From: CBDFGN01 sp965247065 | GTDB lineage: Bacteria > Bacteroidota > Bacteroidia > Cytophagales > Cyclobacteriaceae | Length of the DNA: 64,000 nucleotides | Reading direction: 5' to 3' | Assembly (NCBI GenBank): GCA_965247065.1 | Contig: CBDFGN010000006.1 | Span: 186,001 to 250,000, forward strand | In this document: piece by piece, positions 9,304-17,399 of the stretch | How positions within the stretch are numbered: the stretch's first letter is position 1 | Layout: each line of letters starts with the position of its first letter | Notes under the pieces: model-generated | Seen by the model: the letters and a program-made list of their open reading frames with translations, nothing else | Database searches by the model: none | Told to the model about the DNA's origin: nothing | Position numbers and translations under genes: made by a program

Positions 9304-10398
9304 TCAGACTTTTATTTCCACTTTTTTGGTCTGGTCCGCAGTCGCATTTCTAATGGCGACTTGCTGAGCCAATGAGTTGGCCACCAGCTGAAAGGCCCGG
9401 GCGGATATGTCATCCTTGAGAACTGCAGGATATCCATTGTCGCCACTCTCTCGCACTTTTTGGACCAGAGGTATCTGGCCCAGTAGCTCGATTTCCAGTT
9501 CTTGGGCTAATCTTATACCTCCGTCTTGACCGAATATAAAGTACTTGTTTTCGGGAAGCTCTTCAGGCGTGAAATAGGCCATGTTCTCGATCAGGCCCAA
9601 CACTGGTACGTTAATCTGGGGCTGCCTGAACATGGCAATACCCTTCCTTGCATCGGCCAGCGCTACCTTCTGAGGTGTGGTGACAATAACCGCTCCGGTT
9701 ACTGGCACGGTTTGAACCATGGTCAAATGAATGTCACTGGTTCCGGGAGGTAGATCAATTAGGAGGTAGTCGAGCTCTCCCCAGTCCGTTTCGGAAATGA
9801 ATTGCCGCAACGCCGCACTGGCCATAGGCCCGCGCCAGACGACTGCATTGTCCGAAGGAGTCAAAAAGCCGATTGAGATTATTTTTACTCCGTACTGCAA
9901 AATGGGCACGATGAGGTTTTGATCGCCGTTCTTTATTATTGCTGGTTGTTCCTGCTCACAATTAAACATGGTTGGAATTGACGGTCCGAAAATGTCTGCA
10001 TCGATAATACCCACCTTCGCTCCTGATTGAGCCAGAGCCACTCCCAAATTGGCCGTTATCGTTGATTTTCCAACTCCACCCTTACCGGAAGCAACCGCGA
10101 TAATATTTTTGACTCTAGGTAAAATCGGTCCCTCATTACGGGAGGTGGTGACAGATGCAGTCATATTAATGTCGAGATCAACCGGCTCGGAGATCGCTTC
10201 ATTGATAGCCTCAACACACCCGTTTTTTAATATTTCCTTTAAAGGGCATGCGGGCGTAGTCAATTCAACAGAGAATCGCACTTTATTGCCTTCAACAACC
10301 AAATCCTTTATCATGTTTAGCGTCACCAGGTCCTTTTTAAGATCTGGATCCTCAACTGTGCTCAGAGCCTTTAAAATCAGGTCTTTTGTAATGCCCAT
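9304..10398 (-). CDS. apbC: Mrp/NBP35-family P-loop Fe-S cluster carrier
   Basis: Cytoplasmic ATPase thought to carry Fe-S clusters to apoproteins. 364 residues. The first about 90 residues form a MIP18/DUF59 domain with TTPACPLK. The ATPase domain begins with the deviant Walker A ASGKGGVGKST and contains DADIFGPSIP and LLIDLPPGTSD. The segment that holds a CxxC in E. coli Mrp reads ENMAYFTPEELP, without cysteines, as I recall for Bacteroidota homologues. Divergent from dnaG across 143 bp. Alternative reading as a general ParA-like ATPase is unlikely given the DUF59 fusion. Confidence 0.92.
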   Translation of the reverse strand: MGITKDLILKALSTVEDPDLKKDLVTLNMIKDLVVEGNKVRFSVELTTPACPLKEILKNGCVEAINEAISEPVDLDINMTASVTTSRNEGPILPRVKNIIAVASGKGGVGKSTITANLGVALAQSGAKVGIIDADIFGPSIPTMFNCEQEQPAIIKNGDQNLIVPILQYGVKIISIGFLTPSDNAVVWRGPMASAALRQFISETDWGELDYLLIDLPPGTSDIHLTMVQTVPVTGAVIVTTPQKVALADARKGIAMFRQPQINVPVLGLIENMAYFTPEELPENKYFIFGQDGGIRLAQELEIELLGQIPLVQKVRESGDNGYPAVLKDDISARAFQLVANSLAQQVAIRNATADQTKKVEIKV

Positions 10399-10417
10399 TT
10401 CATGGAGTTTATCGGGG

Positions 10418-10425
10418 CAAAGTTA
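10418..10425 (-). promoter_or_regulatory. Candidate -7 box (TAACTTTG) for the Mrp gene
   Basis: Read on the minus strand, TAACTTTG matches TAnnTTTG and lies about 20 bp before the ATG at 10398. No convincing TTG at the -33 position. Confidence 0.4.
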
Positions 10426-10481
10426 ACCCTATTTGGTGAATTGCCTGAAGCGCGTATTATCGGGGTGAAATTTCAGAAGAG

Positions 10482-10514
10482 TTGGTACACTTTGGGCTGC
10501 AACATTTATCTTTG
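10482..10514 (+). promoter_or_regulatory. Candidate promoter for dnaG-ribBA
   Basis: TTG at 10482-10484 and TATCTTTG at 10507-10514, spacer 22, matching the Bacteroidota pattern. It implies a start near 10521 and a leader of about 20 bases before the TTG start codon of dnaG. Confidence 0.5.
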
Positions 10515-10541
10515 ATAGGGCTGATATTAAATAATATTTAG

Positions 10542-12494
10542 TTGAGACTTAGTGATCAAACAGTAGACGAAGTAAAAAGCAGGATAGACATTGTTGACGT
10601 AATTGGAGATTTTGTCAACCTCAAAAAGGCCGGCCAAAATTACAAGGGGCTAAGCCCTTTTACTAACGAAAAAACCCCCTCCTTTTTTGTTTCTCCATCA
10701 AAAGGCATCTACAAATGCTTTAGTTCCGGACATGGGGGCGATGCAATTAGCTTTGTGATGGAATATGAAGGTCTAAGCTACCTGGAAACCATCAAGTTTC
10801 TGGCACAGAAATATGGGATTGAAATTCAAGAGGAAGAACAGACAGATGACCAAATCCTGGCTCAGAATGAGCGCGAGAGCCTTTATATCGCAGTCCAATT
10901 TGCCAATAAGTTCTTTCAGGATATTCTTTGGAACAGCGAGCAGGGGCAGTCAATCGGATTAAGTTATTTTAAGGAGAGAGGATTCAACCAGGACACCATA
11001 AAGCAATTTGAACTTGGTTATTCCCTTGATGAATGGGACCATCTTGCCGACGGTGCTCAGAAACAAGGCCATAATCCTGAATTGCTTGAAAAGGTGGGGC
11101 TGATCATAAAACGCGTAGCCCCCTCGAATGGAAAGAGCGGTATTTACGATCGCTTCAGAGGGCGGGTGATTTTCCCTATTCATAATTTAACTGGAAAGGT
11201 TATTGCTTTCGGAGCCAGAACTCTAAAGCCCGAAAAAAATCCTGACGGAACGCCCCGAAAAGAACCCAAATATCTTAACTCCCCGGAATCGGAGATATAT
11301 CACAAGGGCAGAATACTATATGGTATATACCAGGCCAAGCAGGCCATCCGGAACAAGGATAATGTCTTCCTGGTGGAAGGGTACACCGATGTGATATCGC
11401 TCACCCTGTCGGGGGTAAACAATGTTGTGGCCTCTTCGGGTACATCTCTTACCGAGGACCAGATCCTTCTAATCGGCCGGTTTACCAAGAATATTACCGT
11501 GTTGTTTGACGGTGATCAAGCAGGACTGAAGGCATCGCTTAGAGGAATTAACATGCTTCTAAAGGGAGATATGAACGTGAAAGCGGTACTGTTTCCGGAC
11601 GGCGAAGATCCGGACAGCTATTCCCGAAAAGTAGGATATTCGGATTTCGGGAAGTTCCTGCATACAAGAGCCAAGGACTTTATTTCGTTTAAAACCGATC
11701 TCTATTTGGCCGATGCGCTCAAGGATCCCATAAAAAAGGCAGAAACTGTTAGGGACCTGGTGGAGAGCATTTCACTGATTCCTGACCCAATTAAACGGAC
11801 GGTTTACATCAAGGAGCTAAGTGATCAACTGGATATTGATGAGCGAACTCTGGTGCTGGAACAAAACAAGTTCCTGATCCGAAAGGATCGGGACGCCAGG
11901 AAAGATCAATACAGACCTTCAGCCCCTCCGGTGGCCCAGCCGTATCAGTCCAAGAGCAAGGAGCGAATATATGATAGGGAAGTGGTAAAACTGCAGGAGA
12001 GGGAAAGTATCAGGTTGCTCATTAACTATGGCATGAACAAGATCGAGAACAAATACCATTTGTACGATTTCCTGCTGAAGGAATTGGAAGACATTCAATT
12101 TACTACCCCGGTATATGGTGAGATTTTCGAGCTTTTTAAGCAAGAATTGGCAGGAGGCAAAGTGATTGACGCCGACTTTCTCCTAAATGCCGATTCGCTG
12201 GAAATAAGACAAGAGGTCATCAATCTTATCACGGACAGATACGAAATTAGCAACAATTGGGAAGAGCTTTTCCATATTCACGTACCAAAAGAGACGGAGA
12301 TCCTGAAAGATGTCGTTTTTACCAATATCCTAAGATTAAAATTCCGAGTGATTCGCAACCTTATTGGACAAAATATGAAGGATCTGAAAATTGCCGATAC
12401 AAGTGAGGAGCAGAACAAACATCAGAAAATTCACGATGAGTTGAAAAAGTCGGAGATGGAAATTGCTAAGTTATTGGGTAATGTTGCGGTTTGA
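10542..12494 (+). CDS. dnaG: DNA primase DnaG with degenerate zinc-binding domain
   Basis: Makes RNA primers at the replication fork. 650 residues. The start is TTG; the family N-terminus (residues 5-35) leaves no better choice. The N-terminal CHC2 domain has the family framework but three of four zinc ligands are replaced: SPFT (38-41) where CPFH is usual, and CFSS (59-62) where CFGC is usual. The TOPRIM core is complete: VEGYTDVISL, then VLFDGDQAGLKA, and the basic patch FRGRVIFPIHN. The C-terminal helicase-binding region (about 460-650) is present. ribBA follows 40-55 bp downstream, so the pair is probably cotranscribed. Confidence 0.95.
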   Translation: MRLSDQTVDEVKSRIDIVDVIGDFVNLKKAGQNYKGLSPFTNEKTPSFFVSPSKGIYKCFSSGHGGDAISFVMEYEGLSYLETIKFLAQKYGIEIQEEEQTDDQILAQNERESLYIAVQFANKFFQDILWNSEQGQSIGLSYFKERGFNQDTIKQFELGYSLDEWDHLADGAQKQGHNPELLEKVGLIIKRVAPSNGKSGIYDRFRGRVIFPIHNLTGKVIAFGARTLKPEKNPDGTPRKEPKYLNSPESEIYHKGRILYGIYQAKQAIRNKDNVFLVEGYTDVISLTLSGVNNVVASSGTSLTEDQILLIGRFTKNITVLFDGDQAGLKASLRGINMLLKGDMNVKAVLFPDGEDPDSYSRKVGYSDFGKFLHTRAKDFISFKTDLYLADALKDPIKKAETVRDLVESISLIPDPIKRTVYIKELSDQLDIDERTLVLEQNKFLIRKDRDARKDQYRPSAPPVAQPYQSKSKERIYDREVVKLQERESIRLLINYGMNKIENKYHLYDFLLKELEDIQFTTPVYGEIFELFKQELAGGKVIDADFLLNADSLEIRQEVINLITDRYEISNNWEELFHIHVPKETEILKDVVFTNILRLKFRVIRNLIGQNMKDLKIADTSEEQNKHQKIHDELKKSEMEIAKLLGNVAV

Positions 12495-12549
12495 CAGGTT
12501 GTATATACCTCCTGGAGTTTTTTATAACTAAATTGTGAATAACCTAAGT

Positions 12550-13776
12550 ATGGCTGAGAACCAGGAAATAAAGATTGATCCTATAATATCTGCAATCGAA
12601 GATATTCGACACGGCAGGATCGTGATCGTAGTTGATGACGAAAATCGCGAAAATGAAGGTGATTTTATCTGTGCGGCCGAATGCGTGGAACCGGAGATTA
12701 TCAATTTCATGGCCAAAGAGGGTCGTGGCTTGATTTGTACACCACTATTGGAGGATCGGTGCGAGGAGTTGGAACTGGACTTGATGGTGGGTAAAAACAC
12801 GGCCTTGCACGAGACCCCGTTTACCGTTTCAGTTGATTTGATTGGTCACGGTTGCACGACCGGCATTTCTGCAAGCGACAGGGCCAAGACTATTCGCGCC
12901 CTGCTCGATCCGAAGATAAAGGCAGAGGAGCTGGGCAGGCCGGGTCATGTTTTTCCGCTCAAGGCCAAAAGAGAGGGAGTGCTGCGCCGGACCGGTCATA
13001 CGGAGGCAGCTATAGATCTGGCTAAACTGGCTGGATTCAAGCCGGCAGGCGTCTTAGTAGAGATAATGAACGAGGACGGCACTATGGCCAGGCTCGAGAA
13101 TCTCAGAGGCGTAGCTGATAGATTTGACCTTAAGCTGATCACCATCAAGGATTTGATCGCTTATCGGCTGGAAAAGGAATCTCTGATCGAGAGGGTGACC
13201 GAAGTCAATCTACCGACAGCCCATGGGGCCTTTAGGTTAGCGGCCTATCGGCAAACCATCACCGATGAAATCCACCTTGCGCTGGTGAAAGGCAGCTGGG
13301 AAAAGACTGAACCGGTAATGGTCAGGGTCCATTCGAGCTGCGTTACCGGGGACATTTTTGGTTCAATGCGTTGCGACTGTGGCAACCAACTCCATTTGGC
13401 CATGGAAAGAGTGGAACAGGAAGGAAAAGGGATTGTGCTATATATGAATCAGGAAGGTAGAGGCATTGGATTGATTAATAAACTCAAGGCGTATAAATTG
13501 CAGGAGGATGGCCTGGATACGGTTCAGGCTAATCAGGAGTTAGGCTTTAAGATGGACCAAAGGGATTATGGGGTCGGGGCCCAAATTTTACGGGATCTTG
13601 GAGTTACCAAGATCAGACTCCTTTCCAACAATCCCAAGAAACGCGCAGGATTGATCGGGTATGGCCTGGAAATTGTGGAGAATTTACCAATTGAGATACA
13701 GGCCAACCAATTTAATAAGAAGTACTTGTCGACCAAGCGAGATAAAATGGGTCACAACATATTGAAGGATGTATGA
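12550..13776 (+). CDS. ribBA: Bifunctional DHBP synthase / GTP cyclohydrolase II (riboflavin synthesis)
   Basis: Supplies both starting branches of riboflavin: ribulose-5-phosphate to DHBP and GTP to the pyrimidine precursor. 408 residues from ATG 12550 (a GTG at 12535 adds five). The RibB half (about 1-205) has DDENRENEGDF, the metal and substrate loop, and RRTGHTEAA. The RibA half has the zinc-binding cluster MRCDCGNQLH preceded by SSCVTGD, and the GRGIGL loop. Both halves look catalytically complete. Its TGA overlaps the next start in ATGA, suggesting coupled translation. No FMN riboswitch is seen upstream. Confidence 0.96.
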   Translation: MAENQEIKIDPIISAIEDIRHGRIVIVVDDENRENEGDFICAAECVEPEIINFMAKEGRGLICTPLLEDRCEELELDLMVGKNTALHETPFTVSVDLIGHGCTTGISASDRAKTIRALLDPKIKAEELGRPGHVFPLKAKREGVLRRTGHTEAAIDLAKLAGFKPAGVLVEIMNEDGTMARLENLRGVADRFDLKLITIKDLIAYRLEKESLIERVTEVNLPTAHGAFRLAAYRQTITDEIHLALVKGSWEKTEPVMVRVHSSCVTGDIFGSMRCDCGNQLHLAMERVEQEGKGIVLYMNQEGRGIGLINKLKAYKLQEDGLDTVQANQELGFKMDQRDYGVGAQILRDLGVTKIRLLSNNPKKRAGLIGYGLEIVENLPIEIQANQFNKKYLSTKRDKMGHNILKDV

Positions 13777-14387
13777 GAAAGTTGTTGTTGCTGTTAGCAA
13801 TTGGCTGCGTTTCATTCCGGATTGGAGCCCAGGATTTTCCTTCTGAGATCTGGCACGAAGGAAAAGCGGTATTGGCTTCTGGGGACACCCTGGTAGGGTC
13901 CATAAAATACAGTATTGAGACCGACTTGATCCAGGTTGATATCAATAATACGGTGCAAACCTACAGCACTAGAAAGATCGCGTACTTTGAGATCTTTGAC
14001 GAAACTGTTGACAACTTCAGGCACTTTTATGCCTTGCCTTATAATATAAAGCCCAATTACAAGATTCCAATTCTGTTCGAGGTCCTTTATGAGGGTCCAA
14101 TGGCGTTGTTGGCAAGGGAAATGATCGTACTGGAAACCGTTCCCCAGTTTAACTATTCTTATGGATCCAGTTTTACGAGAAGAAAGCTTACCTACGAATA
14201 TTATTTCTTGCCGCAGGGGTCTGAGATCGTTCGCTACAGCGGGAAAAAAAATGATCTGATTTACATCATGAGAAAGAAAACGGCCCAGATAAAGAAATTC
14301 GTCAAAAAAAACAAATTACACCACGACCGGCGGATCGATTTAATCAAGATCACCACCTACTACAATAATCTTCTGGAGGCTTCCTAG
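13773..14387 (+). CDS. Exported protein of unknown function
   Basis: 204 residues with a signal peptide (MRKLLLLLAIGCVSFRIGAQ). The mature part starts with strands around LASGDTLVGSIKYS, a pattern seen in many small Bacteroidota periplasmic proteins of unknown role, and ends in a very basic stretch (KKTAQIKKFVKKNK). No cysteines in the mature part, no catalytic motif recognised. The start overlaps the ribBA stop by four bases. The stop is 23 bp before the IS982-type insertion, so any native transcript end has been displaced. Confidence 0.7.
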   Translation: MRKLLLLLAIGCVSFRIGAQDFPSEIWHEGKAVLASGDTLVGSIKYSIETDLIQVDINNTVQTYSTRKIAYFEIFDETVDNFRHFYALPYNIKPNYKIPILFEVLYEGPMALLAREMIVLETVPQFNYSYGSSFTRRKLTYEYYFLPQGSEIVRYSGKKNDLIYIMRKKTAQIKKFVKKNKLHHDRRIDLIKITTYYNNLLEAS

Positions 14388-14410
14388 GTCACAGGCAGGA
14401 AACCATTTAC

Positions 14411-15455
14411 CTAATTAACGTGAGTTCGATATAAAATAGAGTAGTTTATTGATAGAAAAAAGGCAGAAAATTAGTATATTAAGTCATTGACAATCAACAA
14501 AATAACTAATATTTCTACCTATGTTAACTGCTACTAAAATTACTGAAATTTTTTGTTCCATTGACGATTTTTGTCTGGATTTTGTCCCAAAATTGGAAAA
14601 AAGATTGCTGGGAAGTAAAAAGCGCAACAAACCTGGTAAGCTTTCTTTATCCGAAGTAATGACTATACAGGTCTTGTTCCAGATCTCAGGATATCGAAAT
14701 TTCAAGACCTTTTACAACACATACGTTTGTGGCCACTTGCGCTCCTTCTTTCCTGATGTGGTAAGCTATAACCGAATGGTAGAACTTTGTAGTGGAAGTC
14801 TTCTGCCAATGGCTATTTATCTGAAAACACAAGGGACTGGACAGTGTACAGGTATAAGTTTTATAGACAGCACTCCGTTAAGGGTCTGTCATAACAGACG
14901 GATCCATAACCATAAAGTATTTGAAGGGTTAGCTAAAAGAGGCCATTGTTCCATCGGATGGTTCTACGGGTTTAAGCTCCATCTTATCACTGCTGATACG
15001 GGTGAAATCATCGATTTTATGCTCACACCGGGCAATGTGGATGACAGAAAGCCTCTTAAAATTGAACGGTTTATTAAGAAATTATTCGGAAAGCTCTTTG
15101 GTGATAAAGGCTACATCAGTAAGGAACTTTTTAAAAATCTGTTCTTCCGCGGAGTCCATCTGATAACCAAACTCAAACGCAATATGAAGTCCTCATCCTT
15201 AACCCCCATCATGGATGCTATAATGCTCCGTAAAAGGGCTATTTGTGAGACTATCATTGATCAACTTAAAAACATCTTCCAGATTGAACACTCCAGGCAC
15301 AGGAGCCCAACTAATTTCCTTACCAACCTTTTCTCGGCTTTAATCGCTTACAACTTTTGCGAAAAAAAGCCCTCAATCAAATTGAACTACCAGGACACCG
15401 GTCAACTCTTTCTCGCTCTTTAATCATTCCTTATTGTCGAACTCACGTTAATTAG
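14411..15455 (+). mobile_element. IS982-family insertion sequence
   Basis: A 1045-bp element bounded by 19-bp perfect inverted repeats, CTAATTAACGTGAGTTCGA at 14411-14429 and its complement at 15437-15455. One complete transposase gene lies between them. The outermost bases are symmetrical (CTAATT/AATTAG), so the true ends may be AACGTGAG...CTCACGTT flanked by a palindromic AATT duplication; sequence alone cannot decide. It sits between the exported-protein gene and surE, in the same direction as both. Confidence 0.88.
14521..15423 (+). CDS. IS982-family transposase
   Basis: 300-residue DDE transposase, full length and without interruptions. The first Asp is in FIDSTPLRVCHN, the second in LFGDKGYI, and the Glu in CETIIDQLK, the order and spacing usual for IS982. 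The conserved middle block KRGHCSIGWFYGFKLHL is present. The basic N-terminal part (LEKRLLGSKKRNKPGK) probably binds the inverted repeats. The stop is 13 bp inside the right inverted repeat. The element looks capable of movement. Confidence 0.9.
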   Translation: MLTATKITEIFCSIDDFCLDFVPKLEKRLLGSKKRNKPGKLSLSEVMTIQVLFQISGYRNFKTFYNTYVCGHLRSFFPDVVSYNRMVELCSGSLLPMAIYLKTQGTGQCTGISFIDSTPLRVCHNRRIHNHKVFEGLAKRGHCSIGWFYGFKLHLITADTGEIIDFMLTPGNVDDRKPLKIERFIKKLFGKLFGDKGYISKELFKNLFFRGVHLITKLKRNMKSSSLTPIMDAIMLRKRAICETIIDQLKNIFQIEHSRHRSPTNFLTNLFSALIAYNFCEKKPSIKLNYQDTGQLFLAL

Positions 15456-15458
15456 TAT

Positions 15459-16229
15459 ATGCAAAAACCCTTGATTTTAGTATCAAATGACGATGGTATT
15501 ACGTCGAAAGGAATCCGAATGTTGGTCACACTTATGCAACAACTGGGAGATGTGGTTGTCGTAGCCCCTGATAGCGCTCAATCAGGAATGGGTCATGCTA
15601 TCACCATAGGAGATCCCTTAAGGTTGTATGAGACTAACATATTCGCTGGCGTGGAGGCTTACAAGTGTTCCGGGACTCCCGCCGATTGCGTGAAGATTGC
15701 CAAGCAGCAGGTACATTCCGAGCGTATGCCAGATCTGGTAGTCAGCGGAATCAACCATGGCAGTAATACCTCCATTAGCGTCTTGTATTCAGGAACAATG
15801 TCCGCCGCCATCGAGGCTGCCATCGAAGGTATGCCGTCTATTGGGTTTTCCGTATGTGATTATTCTCATCGATCGGATCTCTCCTATGTCAGCGATTATG
15901 TACTTCAGATATCCCGGCAGGTTCTGGATAAAGGCCTGCCCAAAGGGGTGTCACTCAACGTAAATTTCCCCGCCAAAAACGAGGAGCCTATCCGTGGGAT
16001 CAAGATTTGCCGGCAGGCCAGAGCCAAGTGGCAAGAGGAATTCGACCAGAGAACCGACCCTTATGGTCGCAAATATTATTGGATGACCGGTAGTTTTGTT
16101 AATTATGATAAAGGGGAGGATAACGATGTGTGGGCCATTGATAATAATTATGTTTCTGTGGTTCCCTGTCAATACGATCTAACGGCACATCACGCAATCG
16201 CTCTTTTGAATGATGACTGGGATTTTTAG
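15459..16229 (+). CDS. surE: 5'/3'-nucleotidase SurE
   Basis: Metal-dependent phosphatase acting on nucleoside monophosphates, linked to stationary-phase survival. 256 residues. Metal ligands are in VSNDDGI (D11, D12) and the loop SGMGHAI; further family blocks are CSGTPADCVK and VSGINHGSN with LYSGTMSAA. The start codon lies 3 bp beyond the right inverted repeat of the IS982 element, so the native promoter and leader are gone and transcription must come from the element or by read-through. The stop overlaps the convergent DUF6048 gene by four bases. Confidence 0.95.
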   Translation: MQKPLILVSNDDGITSKGIRMLVTLMQQLGDVVVVAPDSAQSGMGHAITIGDPLRLYETNIFAGVEAYKCSGTPADCVKIAKQQVHSERMPDLVVSGINHGSNTSISVLYSGTMSAAIEAAIEGMPSIGFSVCDYSHRSDLSYVSDYVLQISRQVLDKGLPKGVSLNVNFPAKNEEPIRGIKICRQARAKWQEEFDQRTDPYGRKYYWMTGSFVNYDKGEDNDVWAIDNNYVSVVPCQYDLTAHHAIALLNDDWDF

Positions 16230-16927
16230 GGTGCCAATAGATATTTGACGTACAAGTTCACCGCGGGAATTGTATTGTTAATGGGTCGACCGTAACCGGG
16301 AATAGTGTAAACATCAAAATCTTCGAAGCTGGTGTATTCGTTCATGATCCTGAACCGGAATATCCAACCAATAAAGAGGCTATTCCAAATATTATTCTCC
16401 GAACCAATTACGATCTCAATCCAGTCGGCTTCAAGGTTTTTGCGGACCAAATTCCCAGTGAAGTTATCCCACAGATCGCTTTCTATCGTGAATGTCGATC
16501 GATCCTCGAACATGCCCTTGGCATATCTTAATCCAAAGTAAACTTTGTTGTTCAAGTCAATACTCCCTACCCAATCGGCACCCACCCGATAATAGGTTCC
16601 TTCTGAAATGTATTGTCCGTTTTTAATGGCGCGCCGGGGTTTGATCTTTCCGTAGCCATATTCAGCCGCCAGGCGGATCTTATTTTTGTATAGAAGACCA
16701 ACGTTCACTTCGTACTTAGTCTCAAAATCTAGCAGGAAACTCCCCAGTTTTGCATAGTCAAGGCCAATTTCCAGCCCTGACTTGGGTTTTACGACCTCGC
16801 CTTCATCTTCAATTTCCTCAGAGCTTACTTCAGGATCGTCCTCCTGCCCAATCAGGTCAGTGCATGCCAGAAAGAGCAAAAAGATAAATCCAAGCTTAGT
16901 AGAACAGGCGCAGTGTGACTTCAGCAT
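16226..16927 (-). CDS. DUF6048-like outer-membrane beta-barrel protein
   Basis: 233 residues from ATG 16927, chosen because it opens a signal peptide (hydrophobic LGFIFLLFLACTDLIGQ); the frame is open back to 16969. After a short acidic linker (SSEEIEDEGEVV) come alternating strands with aromatic ends (GLEIGLDYAKLGSFLL, IRLAAEYGYGK, YYRVGADW, VYFGLRYAKG), as in an 8-stranded barrel, closing with YVKYLLAP. It overlaps the end of the DUF6452-like lipoprotein gene, a pairing seen in other Bacteroidota. Family assignment is from memory of this pairing; function unknown. Confidence 0.68.
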   Translation of the reverse strand: MLKSHCACSTKLGFIFLLFLACTDLIGQEDDPEVSSEEIEDEGEVVKPKSGLEIGLDYAKLGSFLLDFETKYEVNVGLLYKNKIRLAAEYGYGKIKPRRAIKNGQYISEGTYYRVGADWVGSIDLNNKVYFGLRYAKGMFEDRSTFTIESDLWDNFTGNLVRKNLEADWIEIVIGSENNIWNSLFIGWIFRFRIMNEYTSFEDFDVYTIPGYGRPINNTIPAVNLYVKYLLAP

Positions 16928-17360
16928 TGGTACAGTCGCGGTTGGCGCAAATAAACGAAGCAGAATCATAAGTGTGCAACTTCAACGTCATGGAATCGGC
17001 TCGAAATTGCACGAAGTCCTTATCAGTCTGAAACAATTCCAATGTGTAGGTCAAAGCCAGCGTGTCAATCTGCAGGTCAGCAAGATTGGGCTGGAAACTG
17101 TTAATAACAAACGATGAAGAATCCTCATTCATATTAAGCGGAAATTGATATTCCGAGGCACTTCCATCCCGTATTACTTCAATCTGACCCGGTGGTATAC
17201 CATTGATGGATTCGAAACTAACGTTCAAAGGTTTGTTGTCCTGAACAGAAAAGAATTCAACCGCAAATACGGGTTCAGTCTTGCGGATTTCGCAGTCATT
17301 GCAAGTGCAACCCAAAGCCACAAAGAACCCTAATCCAAGTATATAAGCTTTGATGTTCAT
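16896..17360 (-). CDS. DUF6452-like lipoprotein
   Basis: 154 residues from ATG 17360. The N-terminus MNIKAYILGLGFFVALGC is a lipoprotein signal with lipobox ALGC (lipidated Cys 18), followed by a Cys-rich start CTCNDCEIRK. The rest looks like a beta sandwich (VFAVEFFSVQDNK, ALTYTLELFQTDKD) ending in CANRDCTNAEVTLRLFY with two more cysteines. It overlaps the DUF6048 gene by 32 bp, so the two are a translational pair. An older TTG-type start at 17381 would precede the lipobox wrongly. Role unknown, probably envelope. Confidence 0.68.
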   Translation of the reverse strand: MNIKAYILGLGFFVALGCTCNDCEIRKTEPVFAVEFFSVQDNKPLNVSFESINGIPPGQIEVIRDGSASEYQFPLNMNEDSSSFVINSFQPNLADLQIDTLALTYTLELFQTDKDFVQFRADSMTLKLHTYDSASFICANRDCTNAEVTLRLFY

Positions 17361-17378
17361 TGCTCCCAAATAAGGTGC

Positions 17379-17386
17379 CAAATATA
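17379..17386 (-). promoter_or_regulatory. Candidate -7 box (TATATTTG) for the lipoprotein/DUF6048 pair
   Basis: TATATTTG on the minus strand, 18 bp before the ATG at 17360 and in the 39-bp gap after priA. A TTG lies about 24 bp further upstream inside priA, slightly far. It suggests the pair can be transcribed apart from priA. Confidence 0.35.
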
Positions 17387-17399
17387 TAACATTAAGGAC

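Noticed and set aside
10049..10426. 125-codon open frame on the plus strand opposite the Mrp gene
   Set aside because: It is a shadow of the well-supported Mrp frame and has no family features.
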